In this document: piece by piece, positions 25,054 through 36,073 of the stretch
Layout: the number at the start of each line of letters is the position of its first letter
How positions within the stretch are numbered: position 1 is the stretch's first letter
Assembly: GCF_000497755.1 (NCBI RefSeq)
Contig: NZ_AYOD01000015.1
Span: 186,001-250,000, forward strand
Direction of reading: 5' to 3'
Length of the DNA stretch: 64,000 bases
Origin: Aliihoeflea sp. 2WW
GTDB lineage: Bacteria > Pseudomonadota > Alphaproteobacteria > Rhizobiales > Rhizobiaceae
The notes under the pieces: model-generated
What the model was told of the DNA's origin: nothing
The model's input: only the letters and a program-made list of their open reading frames with translations
Database searches by the model: none
Translations under genes and position numbers: made by a program

Positions 25054-27216
25054 ATGACAAAGAACACCGAACTGGCAGGCAGCGAGGCCGAAAAGAGGCT
25101 TGGCGACGCGCCGATGGCCGCCGCCGCAGAGACGACGGCCGCCGCGCCCGTCGATCCCGAGCACGGCCTCCCCGCAGGCTTCGGCATCGGTCGTGCCGGC
25201 ACGATCGTCTTCGGCATCGCGATCGCCTTTTCCGTCTTCCAGCTCTGGGTTGCGGCCTTCCACGCCATCCCCAGCCAGGTCGTGCGCTCGATGCATGTCG
25301 GCTTCGTCCTGCTGCTCGGCTTCACGCTGATCGCCAATCTCACCGGCGGCGGCATCGTCAAGAAGGCGACCCTTTGGGCCATGGGTATCGTCGGCTTCGG
25401 CATCGGCGCCTATTACTGGGTGTTCTACAACGACCTGATCCTTCGCGAGGGCGGCTTCCTTCTGACGCAGGACCTGATCGTCGGCGGTCTCTTGATCGTG
25501 CTCGTCTTCGAGGCGACGCGCCGCCTGATGGGCCCGGCCCTGCCGATCATCGCCGGCATCTTCCTGCTCTACGGCCTGTTCGGCGAATACGCACCGGGCG
25601 TCCTCGCCCATCGCGGCTATGACTGGGATCAGGTGATCGGACAGCTCGGCTTCGGCACCGAGGGCATCTACGGAACGCCCGTCTACGTGTCGTCGAGCTA
25701 CATCTTCCTGTTCATCCTGTTCGGCTCGTTCCTGGAACGTGCGGGCATGATCAAGCTCTTCACCGACGTCTCGCTCGGCATGGTCGGTCACACCAAGGGC
25801 GGCCCGGCCAAGGTCGCGGTCGTCTCGTCCGCCTTCATGGGCACGATCTCCGGCTCCGGCGTCGCGAATGTCGTGACGACCGGCCAGTTCACCATCCCGC
25901 TGATGAAGCGCTTTGGCTACAAGCCCGCCTTCGCCGGCGGCGTCGAGGCGGTGTCGTCGATGGGCGGGCAGATCATGCCGCCCGTCATGGGCGCCGTCGC
26001 CTTCATCATGGCCGAGACGCTGAACATTCCCTATTCGCAGGTCGTCATCGCGGCGATCATCCCGGCCTGCCTCTATTTCTTCTCCGCCTTCTGGATGGTC
26101 CATCTCGAGGCCGGCAAGCGCAACCTTCTGGGAATGCGCAAGGACCAGACCCCGAGCGCGCTCGGAGCGCTCAAGGCCGGTTGGTATCTCCTCATCCCGC
26201 TCGGCGTCCTCGTCTACCTGCTCTTCACCGGCTTTACCCCGCTCTTCGCCGGCACGATGGGCCTTGCGCTGACCGCGGTCCTGATTCTCGGCGGCGCCAT
26301 CGCGCGCGGCCTGCCGAACCAGACGATCCGCTATCTCTACTGGGTGCTGCTCGGCCTCGTCTGCGCATCCTTCTTCCGCTATGGCGTCAACGTCATTATC
26401 TGGACGATCGCGGCGCTCATCCTCGTCAACTTCTTCGTCAAGGGCGGGCGCGAAACGCTCATCGTCTCGCGCAACGCCCTTGCCGACGGCGCGAAGAATG
26501 CGCTCCCAGTGGCCATCGCTTGCGCCATGGTCGGCGTCATCATCGGCGTCCTCAGCCTGACCGGCTCGGCCTCCACCTTCGCCTCCTTCATCGTGCGCAT
26601 CGGCGAGCAGAGCCTCTTCGCCTCGCTCGTCCTGACCATGCTCACCTGCCTCGTCCTCGGCATGGGCATCCCGACGATCCCGAACTACATCATCACCTCA
26701 TCGATCGCCGGGCCGGCCCTCCTCGAACTCGGCGTGCCGCTGCTCGTCAGCCACATGTTCGTGTTCTATTTCGGCATCCTCGCCGACCTGACGCCGCCGG
26801 TGGCGCTCGCTGCCTTCGCCGCCGCGCCGATCGCCAAGGAATCGGGTATGAAGATCGGCATGCAGGCGGTGAAGATCGCGCTGGCCGGCTTCGTTATCCC
26901 GTTCATGGCGGTCTATTCGCCGGCGCTGATGATGCAGTCCGGCGGGCCGCTGGAAGCCACCATCGGCTTCTGGCCGGCGGTCGCCTACATCACCTTGAAG
27001 ACCGTCTTCTCCATCACCTTGTGGGGCGCGGCCGCGATCGGCTTCCTGCTCGCGCCGCTCAACTGGTTCGAGCGTATCTGGGCGATGGTCGCCGCCTTCA
27101 CCATGGTGCTAGCCCTGCCTATCACCGACGAAGTCGGTTTCGCGCTCGGCTTCGCCCTGATCGCGTTCCACTGGTGGCGCACGCGCGCCGCCCGCAATGC
27201 GGCGCCGGCCGAATGA
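25054..27216 (+). CDS. TRAP transporter fused permease (4TM/12TM, TAXI-associated)
   Basis: Inner-membrane permease of 720 residues in which the small (DctQ) and large (DctM) TRAP subunits are one chain, as usual for TAXI systems. The first 50 residues are polar and alanine-rich, about four segments follow to near residue 180, and the DctM part carries the family segments GTISGSGVANVVTTGQFTIPLM, GGQIMPPVMGAVAFIMAE and LVLGMGIPTIPNYIITS. It lies between the receptor gene and a DUF1850 gene that starts within its stop (ATGA). Confidence 0.93.
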   Translation: MTKNTELAGSEAEKRLGDAPMAAAAETTAAAPVDPEHGLPAGFGIGRAGTIVFGIAIAFSVFQLWVAAFHAIPSQVVRSMHVGFVLLLGFTLIANLTGGGIVKKATLWAMGIVGFGIGAYYWVFYNDLILREGGFLLTQDLIVGGLLIVLVFEATRRLMGPALPIIAGIFLLYGLFGEYAPGVLAHRGYDWDQVIGQLGFGTEGIYGTPVYVSSSYIFLFILFGSFLERAGMIKLFTDVSLGMVGHTKGGPAKVAVVSSAFMGTISGSGVANVVTTGQFTIPLMKRFGYKPAFAGGVEAVSSMGGQIMPPVMGAVAFIMAETLNIPYSQVVIAAIIPACLYFFSAFWMVHLEAGKRNLLGMRKDQTPSALGALKAGWYLLIPLGVLVYLLFTGFTPLFAGTMGLALTAVLILGGAIARGLPNQTIRYLYWVLLGLVCASFFRYGVNVIIWTIAALILVNFFVKGGRETLIVSRNALADGAKNALPVAIACAMVGVIIGVLSLTGSASTFASFIVRIGEQSLFASLVLTMLTCLVLGMGIPTIPNYIITSSIAGPALLELGVPLLVSHMFVFYFGILADLTPPVALAAFAAAPIAKESGMKIGMQAVKIALAGFVIPFMAVYSPALMMQSGGPLEATIGFWPAVAYITLKTVFSITLWGAAAIGFLLAPLNWFERIWAMVAAFTMVLALPITDEVGFALGFALIAFHWWRTRAARNAAPAE

Positions 27217-27599
27217 ACCTGTGCGTCGAGGCGGCGGGAACGCTCGTCGCCCTGGCGATCCAGACCTTCACGCTGTCCTGGGATCATTCGGTCGAGAAGA
27301 TCGAATGGTCCGAACGCTGGCGTCTGAGCCCGCAGGGCCTCGTCCTGGAGGAAGCCGTCGTCAGGGGAACCGGAGCCGGCATGGAGATCCCGCAAGGCGC
27401 GGTCCTGAAGAACGGAGCCTGGCATTATCGCCCGGACCTGCCGCCCCTGCCCGAACTCGTCCTGTCGGATGCCGGCCGAGGCGCCGACTGGACCCTTTGC
27501 GACGGCGACGGCCGCTGCCGGCAGCTTTCGCAGATCGTGGCGACCGCCGGCAATGTCGTCAGGCTGTCGCCCTGCGACAAGGCCGCAAGCCAGCCTTGA
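27213..27599 (+). CDS. DUF1850 domain protein associated with TAXI-TRAP transporter
   Basis: Small protein of 128 residues with a hydrophobic N-terminus (CVEAAGTLVALAIQTFTLSW) that may be a signal or anchor. The family pattern is visible in FTLSWDHSVEKIEWSERW, the middle GAGMEIP and the C-terminal Cys residues in WTLCDGDGRC. ATG 27213 overlaps the permease stop. DUF1850 genes regularly neighbour TAXI-TRAP permeases, so a role in assembling or tuning the transporter is likely, but the function is unknown. Confidence 0.85.
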   Translation: MNLCVEAAGTLVALAIQTFTLSWDHSVEKIEWSERWRLSPQGLVLEEAVVRGTGAGMEIPQGAVLKNGAWHYRPDLPPLPELVLSDAGRGADWTLCDGDGRCRQLSQIVATAGNVVRLSPCDKAASQP

Positions 27600-27678
27600 C
27601 CGCCTCGCCAAAACAGTGCCTTGCTGACGCCGACAATGGCAGCGACGGTTCGATTGCAGGCAGATCGACGGAAACCCA

Positions 27679-28866
27679 GTGAACGAACATCAACCGCAGC
27701 GCCCCTCAAACGAACCACGCTGGCTCGGCCCGACCAGTTCGGGCAGGATTGCGCTCGTGCCGCCGCTGTCGGCCGCACGCTGGCTCCTGGTCCTTGTCGT
27801 TGCCGCCGGCATCTACTTCTTCCACGGCTTCCTCGTTCCCGTCCTGGCGGCGCTTGTCATCGGCTTTGCGAGCTGGCCGCTCTACAGCCGCCTGCGCGAC
27901 CGCATGGGCGGCTCCAACATCCTGTCGGCAACGCTCGCGATCGTCCTGATCGTTACCTTCCTCGTCGTGCCCATCATCATGGCCGTCAGCTATGCGGCCA
28001 ACGAGATGCGCGAATGGTTCTTCTGGGCCGTCGAGACCAACCGGACCGGCAGCCCGACACCGGACTGGATGGCCGCTCTGCCGGCCGTCGGCTCCTGGAT
28101 CGACGAGCAATGGGTGCGCTATATCGGCCATCCCGGCGCGATCGGCGAACTCGTGCAGCTCGTCTCGGGCGCGAATATCGGCAACATCTACCGCGCGGTC
28201 CTGGCGGCCGGCGGCGGCCTGTTCGAGCTGTTCCTGAACCTGCTCTTCATGCTGATCGCGCTGTTCTTCATCTACAAGGACGGCGAGCGTTTCGTCGGGC
28301 AGGTCGACCGCATCGGCGAGCGCATCCTGCCGACGCGTTGGAGCCGCATCTCCCGCGTCGTCCCGGCCACCATCTCCTCAACCGTCACCGGCATGACGCT
28401 GATCGCCATCGGTGAGGGCATCGTGCTCGGCATCGCCTACTGGATCGCCGGCGCGCCCTCGCCCGTCACGCTCGGCGTCATCACCGGCGTGATGGCGCTC
28501 ATCCCCGGCGGCGCACCGCTGTCCTTCAGCCTGGTCTCGATCTACCTGATCGCGAGCGGCTCGCCCTTTGCCGGCGTCGCGCTGTGGGTGTGGGGTTCCG
28601 TTGAGCTCTTCATCGTCGACAAGACGCTGCGTCCCAAGCTCGTCGGCGGTCCGATCAAGCTGCCCTTCCTGCCGACCTTCTTCGGCCTCATCGGCGGCGT
28701 GAAGACGATGGGATTTGTCGGCCTCTTCATCGGCCCCGTCCTGATGGCCCTGCTGGTCGCCATCTGGCGCGAATGGGTGCGTGAACTGGAATTCACCGAA
28801 CCGGTGGCGACGCAGGTGCCGCCCGATTCGCCCCACACCACGCCGCCCGCATCGAGCCTTGGCTGA
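27679..28866 (+). CDS. AI-2E family transporter (PerM/TqsA-like)
   Basis: Membrane protein of 395 residues in the AI-2 exporter superfamily. Early hydrophobic pairs lie at about 36-60 and 80-105, then a soluble loop of about 100 residues (NEMREWFFWAVETNRTG) and a C-terminal cluster with GVITGVMALIPGGAPLSFSL and the family's LVGGPIKLPFLPTFFGLIGG. The only start giving the full N-terminus is GTG 27679; there is no strong ribosome site. Members carry many substrates, so no specific solute is assigned. It is convergent with the MFS gene. Confidence 0.85.
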   Translation: MNEHQPQRPSNEPRWLGPTSSGRIALVPPLSAARWLLVLVVAAGIYFFHGFLVPVLAALVIGFASWPLYSRLRDRMGGSNILSATLAIVLIVTFLVVPIIMAVSYAANEMREWFFWAVETNRTGSPTPDWMAALPAVGSWIDEQWVRYIGHPGAIGELVQLVSGANIGNIYRAVLAAGGGLFELFLNLLFMLIALFFIYKDGERFVGQVDRIGERILPTRWSRISRVVPATISSTVTGMTLIAIGEGIVLGIAYWIAGAPSPVTLGVITGVMALIPGGAPLSFSLVSIYLIASGSPFAGVALWVWGSVELFIVDKTLRPKLVGGPIKLPFLPTFFGLIGGVKTMGFVGLFIGPVLMALLVAIWREWVRELEFTEPVATQVPPDSPHTTPPASSLG

Positions 28867-28872
28867 CGCCGG

Positions 28873-30174
28873 TCAGTCGACCGCGTCGGCGGCGACGCTC
28901 GATGCCGCGCGATGGAAGAAATATGCACCGAACAGCGGGAAGACGAGCGCCGTCATCAGCGCGTAGCGCAGCGATTCGCCGTCTGCTTCTCCGAAGCCCT
29001 GCCCGATCAGCGCATCGCTGATGATCCCCACAAGCGCCGGCGCCAGGCCGTAGGCGACGAGTGACGAAGCCAGCACTGCCAGCGCGACCATCGTTCCGCG
29101 CAGCGAGGCGTCGGCGACGACCATGATGCAGGCGAGCGACGGTCCAAGGCTGGTGCCGGCGATCAGGAAGGCGAAGAACAGGATCGTGTAGGCGGCCGAC
29201 GCGCTGCCGGCGAGGTAGAAGGCGGCGAGCAGCGGCACCGAAAGCGCGGTCGCAAGCGCCGGCCACCAGAACTCCCAGAGCCGGTTGCGCTTGCGCAATG
29301 CGTTGACGATCAGCCCACCGGCGAGCGTGCCGATCACCAGCCCGACGCCGAGGCTGGCGCCGCCATAGGTCCCCACTTCCGCTGCGGTCGCGCCATGCGC
29401 GCGCTGAAGGAAGGCGGGCACCCAGTTGGCGACGCCGACCGTGACCAGCACCAAAGGTGTCCCGACGAGAAGATTGCGGGCGGTTCGCAGGCCGAGCAGG
29501 TGCCGGATCGCACGCGACCACGGAACCTGCTTCGAAACGAGCTTGTCGAAAGCGCCGCGCGTCGGCTCGCGTCCGAATGCGAACACCAGCGGCGCGACGA
29601 TCAGGCCGGGAATGGCGAAGAGAATGAAGGTCGTCCGCCACCCGAAGGCTTCGGCAAGGTGTCCGCCTGCGACCAGCCCGATGAAGGTCCCGAGCGTCCC
29701 GACCCCGGCGAAGATCGACAGGGCGAGCGCGCGCCGCTCCGGCGGAAAGTAGTCGGCGATGATCGACTGGCCGCAGGGCGCGCATCCCGAGACGCCGACG
29801 CCGACCATCGCGCGGGCCGCGAACATCTGCCCGAACCCGCCCGCCGCGCCGCAAAGCGCCGACGCCGTACTCCAGAACGCAAGTGCGCCCGAGAGCAATC
29901 GCACCCGGTTGCGCGTGTCGGCAAGCCGCCCCATCACCAGCCCGAACACGCCATAGAGAACCGCGAAGGCGACGCCGCTGACGATCCCCATCTGGGTGTC
30001 AGACAGGGCCAGATCGACCTTGATCGCCTCCAGCATGACCGAGAACAGGACCCGGTCCATGAAGTTCATGAGGTTGACGAGCGCCAGCACCGCAAGCATC
30101 GCATAGGCGGCGTTCAGCCGCCGCGGTCGTGCCGTGCCAGACCCCTGGTCGAGGTCGACGGTAGCCAGTGCCAT
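28873..30174 (-). CDS. MFS transporter (Spinster-like group)
   Basis: Twelve-segment major facilitator protein of 433 residues. The MFS motif A region is VMGRLADTRNRVRLL after the second segment, and the N-terminal LVNLMNFMDRVLFSVM matches the Spinster-like group often found with carboxylate or sugar-acid metabolism. ATG 30174 has GGAG eight bases upstream. It stands alone, convergent with the AI-2E gene, and its substrate is not indicated by the neighbours. Confidence 0.87.
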   Translation of the reverse strand: MALATVDLDQGSGTARPRRLNAAYAMLAVLALVNLMNFMDRVLFSVMLEAIKVDLALSDTQMGIVSGVAFAVLYGVFGLVMGRLADTRNRVRLLSGALAFWSTASALCGAAGGFGQMFAARAMVGVGVSGCAPCGQSIIADYFPPERRALALSIFAGVGTLGTFIGLVAGGHLAEAFGWRTTFILFAIPGLIVAPLVFAFGREPTRGAFDKLVSKQVPWSRAIRHLLGLRTARNLLVGTPLVLVTVGVANWVPAFLQRAHGATAAEVGTYGGASLGVGLVIGTLAGGLIVNALRKRNRLWEFWWPALATALSVPLLAAFYLAGSASAAYTILFFAFLIAGTSLGPSLACIMVVADASLRGTMVALAVLASSLVAYGLAPALVGIISDALIGQGFGEADGESLRYALMTALVFPLFGAYFFHRAASSVAADAVD

Positions 30175-30302
30175 ATCGGTTCTCCGGTCCGGCGCCCCGG
30201 CCGGAATGAAGCTGTCGTGCTGCTTCTTTGTGAGCAGGCATCGAACAGAGCAAGCCAGCGATGCTTTAAGGAACGCTGAATTACCGATGGCGGATGCGAA
30301 AA

Positions 30303-30322
30303 CGGCGGGCTTTCGCCCGCCG
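30303..30322 (-). terminator. Intrinsic terminator of the atp operon
   Basis: CGGCGGGC-TTTC-GCCCGCCG forms an 8-bp stem. Read on the - strand it is followed by GTTTTCGC, and it lies about 60 bases after the atpC stop. The T-run is short, so strength is uncertain. Confidence 0.7.
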
Positions 30323-30383
30323 TGGTCAATTTCGCGTTAAGCAAAGTACGGATCAGCCCGGTCAGACCTGAAGCCGTGACGCT

Positions 30384-30782
30384 CTAGACGGCGTCCTGCA
30401 GGGTAGCAAGCTGCGCGATGAGCTGCTCGGCTTTGGAGCGCTGGTCGTCGTCCTTGGCGTCGTCGAGATCCTCGCGCGCCTCCTGGATGCGTCGGGAGAT
30501 GTCGTCCTTGTCGACATCCGCCACGGCGATCGCGGATTCGGCGAGCAGCGTGCAGCCTTCCGGCACCACGTCGGCGAAGCCGCCGAACACGACATAGCGA
30601 TCCTCGCGGCCGCCGCCGAACTGGACGCGCACCACACCCGGCTTGATCGTCGTCATCAACGGCGCGTGGTTGGCCATGACGGTCAGCTCACCCTCGGTGC
30701 CGGGGATGACGACAGCCTCGACCTCTTCGGAGACGAGCAGGCGCTCCGGCGAGACGAGTTCGAACTTGAAAGTTTGTGCCAT
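30384..30782 (-). CDS. atpC: ATP synthase F1 epsilon subunit
   Basis: Central-stalk and regulatory subunit of F1, 132 residues. The N-terminal beta sandwich (FKFELVSPERLLVSEEVEAV, GTEGELTVMANHAPLMTTIKPG) is intact and a C-terminal helical pair of about 45 residues follows. It is the last gene of atpHAGDC. Unlike the rest of the operon it is preceded by a 109-base spacer with a repeat-built hairpin. Confidence 0.96.
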   Translation of the reverse strand: MAQTFKFELVSPERLLVSEEVEAVVIPGTEGELTVMANHAPLMTTIKPGVVRVQFGGGREDRYVVFGGFADVVPEGCTLLAESAIAVADVDKDDISRRIQEAREDLDDAKDDDQRSKAEQLIAQLATLQDAV

Positions 30783-30792
30783 GTCAAACCGA

Positions 30793-30888
30793 GTGAATAG
30801 TGAATGGTGAATGGTGAATGGTCATCGCCATTCGACTATTCCGACACTCACTATCCCCTACGCTCCATTCACTATTCACCATTCACTG
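30793..30888. repeat. TGAATGG/TGAATAG repeat hairpin in the atpD-atpC spacer
   Basis: The left arm (30793-30821) is four tandem copies of TGAATGG or TGAATAG spaced by one base or none; the right arm (30865-30888) is the reverse complement of three such units. The centre contains a second imperfect pairing. The element fills the gap between two genes of one complex. Its AT content is unlike its surroundings. Confidence 0.8.
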
Positions 30889-30891
30889 CGA

Positions 30892-32373
<1,482 letters not shown>

Positions 32374-32402
32374 TCACGGCGCCTGAAAAGACGCCCGGTC
32401 GA

Positions 32403-33290
32403 TTACAGCGCTTCCGCGCCGGAAATGATTTCGATCAGTTCCTTGGTGATCTGCGCCTGGCGCTGACGGTTGTAGGTGATCGAAAGCTTGTTGATCATGT
32501 CGCCGGCATTGCGCGTGGCGTTGTCCATCGCCGTCATCTTGGCGCCCATTTCGCCGGCAGCATTCTCGAGCAGCGCCCGGAAGATCTGCACCGAAATGTT
32601 GCGCGGAATGAGGTCGCCGAGAATCTCGCTCGCGTCGGGCTCGTATTCGTAGACGGCATTGCCGCCTGCAAGTTCGGCCGACGCGTCGGGCGCGGTCGGC
32701 GCCGAGGCGGGGATGATCTGCTGCGCGGTCGGAATCTGGCTGATCACCGACTTGAACTGCGAATAGAACAGCGTCGCGACGTCGAACTCGCACTGGTTGA
32801 ACAGCGAAATCACCTTGCGGGCGATCTGGTCGGCATTGGCGAAACCGACCTGCTTCACGTCGCGCAGTTCGATGCGCTCGATGATCAGGTGCGCGTAGTC
32901 GCGGCGAAGGATGTCGTAGCCCTTCTTGCCGACGGTGATGATCTTCACCGTCTTGCCCTCGGCCAGAAGCCGGCGGGTGTGTTCGCGTGCGAGGCGGGCG
33001 ATCTGCGAGTTGAAGCCGCCGCAAAGTCCGCGCTCGGCGGTGGAGACGACGAGCAGGTGCACGTCGTCCTTGCCGGTTCCGGTCATCAGCGGCGGGGCAT
33101 CCGCACCGTCGACCGCGGCCGAGATGTTTGCCAGAACCGTCGCCATGCGCTCCGAATAGGGGCGCGCGGCTTCGGCGGCTTCCTGCGCACGACGCAGCTT
33201 CGCCGCGGCGACCATCTGCATCGCCTTGGTGATCTTCTGCGTCGCCTTGACCGAGGCGATGCGGTTACGAAGGTCTTTCAGTGAAGCCAT
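32403..33290 (-). CDS. atpG: ATP synthase F1 gamma subunit
   Basis: Rotating central stalk, 295 residues. Both coiled-coil ends are visible: [20 protein letters not shown] at the start and [20 protein letters not shown] with [19 protein letters not shown] at the end. A low-complexity alanine/serine stretch at about 195-210 ([15 protein letters not shown]) is an insertion relative to the E. coli protein and is of the kind found in Rhizobiales. It lies between atpA and atpD. Confidence 0.96.
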   Translation of the reverse strand: MASLKDLRNRIASVKATQKITKAMQMVAAAKLRRAQEAAEAARPYSERMATVLANISAAVDGADAPPLMTGTGKDDVHLLVVSTAERGLCGGFNSQIARLAREHTRRLLAEGKTVKIITVGKKGYDILRRDYAHLIIERIELRDVKQVGFANADQIARKVISLFNQCEFDVATLFYSQFKSVISQIPTAQQIIPASAPTAPDASAELAGGNAVYEYEPDASEILGDLIPRNISVQIFRALLENAAGEMGAKMTAMDNATRNAGDMINKLSITYNRQRQAQITKELIEIISGAEAL

Positions 33291-33320
33291 GCGGCAATCT
33301 CTGCTTTCTCGTCAAAGGCC

Positions 33321-34849
<1,529 letters not shown>

Positions 34850-34850
<1 letters not shown>

Positions 34851-35410
34851 CAGCCGACCTCTTTCAGTGCAAGCTTGAGCGAATTGAGTTTAGTCTTGAG
34901 CGACGTGTCGATCTGGCGCGAGCCCATCTTGACGACGAGACCGCCGAGCAATGAGGGGTCGACGGAAAGATTGACCGTCACGTCCTTGCCGGCAACGCTT
35001 TTCAGCGCCGCCTTGAGTTCCTTCTCCTGCGCCGCATCGAGCGCATGGGCGGAGATCACATCGGCCGAAACCTCACCACGCGCTTCCGCCGCGATCTGGC
35101 GGAACGAGGCGATGATGCCGGGCACGGCGAAGAGCCGGCGGTTCTGCGCGACGACGCGCAGGAAATTGCCGACGAGACCCTTGATGCCCGCCTTGTCGAG
35201 AATCGCCGAGATCGCGCGGAACTGGTCCTCGGCCGAGAAGACCGGGCTGGTGACGAGGCGCTGAAGATCGGCGCTCTCCTCGAGCATGGCGGCGAAGCGG
35301 CCGAGCTCTTTCTCGGTTTCGGCGATGGAATTCTCATCCCGCGCCAGTTCGAACAGCGAGCGCGCGTAGCGCTGCGAAACACCTGAGATCATCGAGCCAG
35401 ACTGTGCCAC
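34850..35410 (-). CDS. atpH: ATP synthase F1 delta subunit
   Basis: Peripheral-stalk subunit linking F1 to Fo, 186 residues. The N-terminal helical domain starts [18 protein letters not shown] and the C-terminal domain ends [20 protein letters not shown], the usual signature. It is the first gene of the operon; the Fo genes are elsewhere, as is normal in this order. The 211 bases upstream should hold the promoter, but I see no convincing -35/-10 pair. Confidence 0.95.
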
Positions 35411-35621
35411 GAAGTGTGTTTTCTCTTCATCTGGAAGGCAGCGAATTCGAGCACCGGGGCAAATGACCGGCTAAATCCCTGACCTCGTTGAAAATTTCCC
35501 CCGGACAAGCGATCCAGCCGCCGTCCCGGTCAAAAGTCGATTGCCGTCTAGCACAGGCTTTCAGGACTCGCAACACGCCTTGCCGGGCGGTTTTTGGCCG
35601 TTTTGTCGCAGTTCGAAAGGA

Positions 35622-36017
35622 TCAGCCGACGAAGCCCAGCGCGAAGGCGAGCGGCAGTCCGGCAAGCACGATCTCGATCGTCAGGACGATCCAGTTATAG
35701 GCCGTGTTGCCCCGGTCAGACAGCATCGAAACGACCCGTCCGAACGCCGTCAGCGCCCACGACGCTCCCAGCGTCAGGTAGAGGAGCGGCTGGGCGAGCA
35801 GAATGCAGCAGAGCCCGGCGCCGAGATAAAAACCCGACATCGTCGCCCGCGATTCGGCCACCGCCTCGGGATGGTTCGGCGCGGTCTGCAGCCGCAGCGC
35901 CTTCAGCGAAAGCCGCGGCGCAAACAGCGTCACCAGTCCGAACAGCACCGTGATCGCCGCCGACGACCACGCCAGCCACTCGCCCTGCGTATACGGCCAC
36001 GGAAATGCGAGTTCCAT
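35622..36017 (-). CDS. Small four-segment membrane protein (DUF4345-like)
   Basis: A 131-residue hydrophobic protein with about four membrane segments: roughly 14-32, 61-80, 82-95 and 106-130. No catalytic motif is evident. The overall pattern, with AESRATMSGFYLGAGLC before the second segment, is like DUF4345 proteins, but the match is from memory and moderate. ATG 36017 has GAGGGGA about 9 bases upstream. It lies between priA and the atp operon on the same strand, with no obvious functional link. Confidence 0.65.
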   Translation of the reverse strand: MELAFPWPYTQGEWLAWSSAAITVLFGLVTLFAPRLSLKALRLQTAPNHPEAVAESRATMSGFYLGAGLCCILLAQPLLYLTLGASWALTAFGRVVSMLSDRGNTAYNWIVLTIEIVLAGLPLAFALGFVG

Positions 36018-36073
36018 CTGTCAAATCCCCTCGAAATCTGGACATCCGCATACGCGGGCACCCATCGACCTGT

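Noticed and set aside
30793-30888. CRISPR-like array of short repeats
   Set aside because: The unit is only 7-8 bases, copies are directly adjacent or inverted, there are no spacers of constant length and no cas gene is near.
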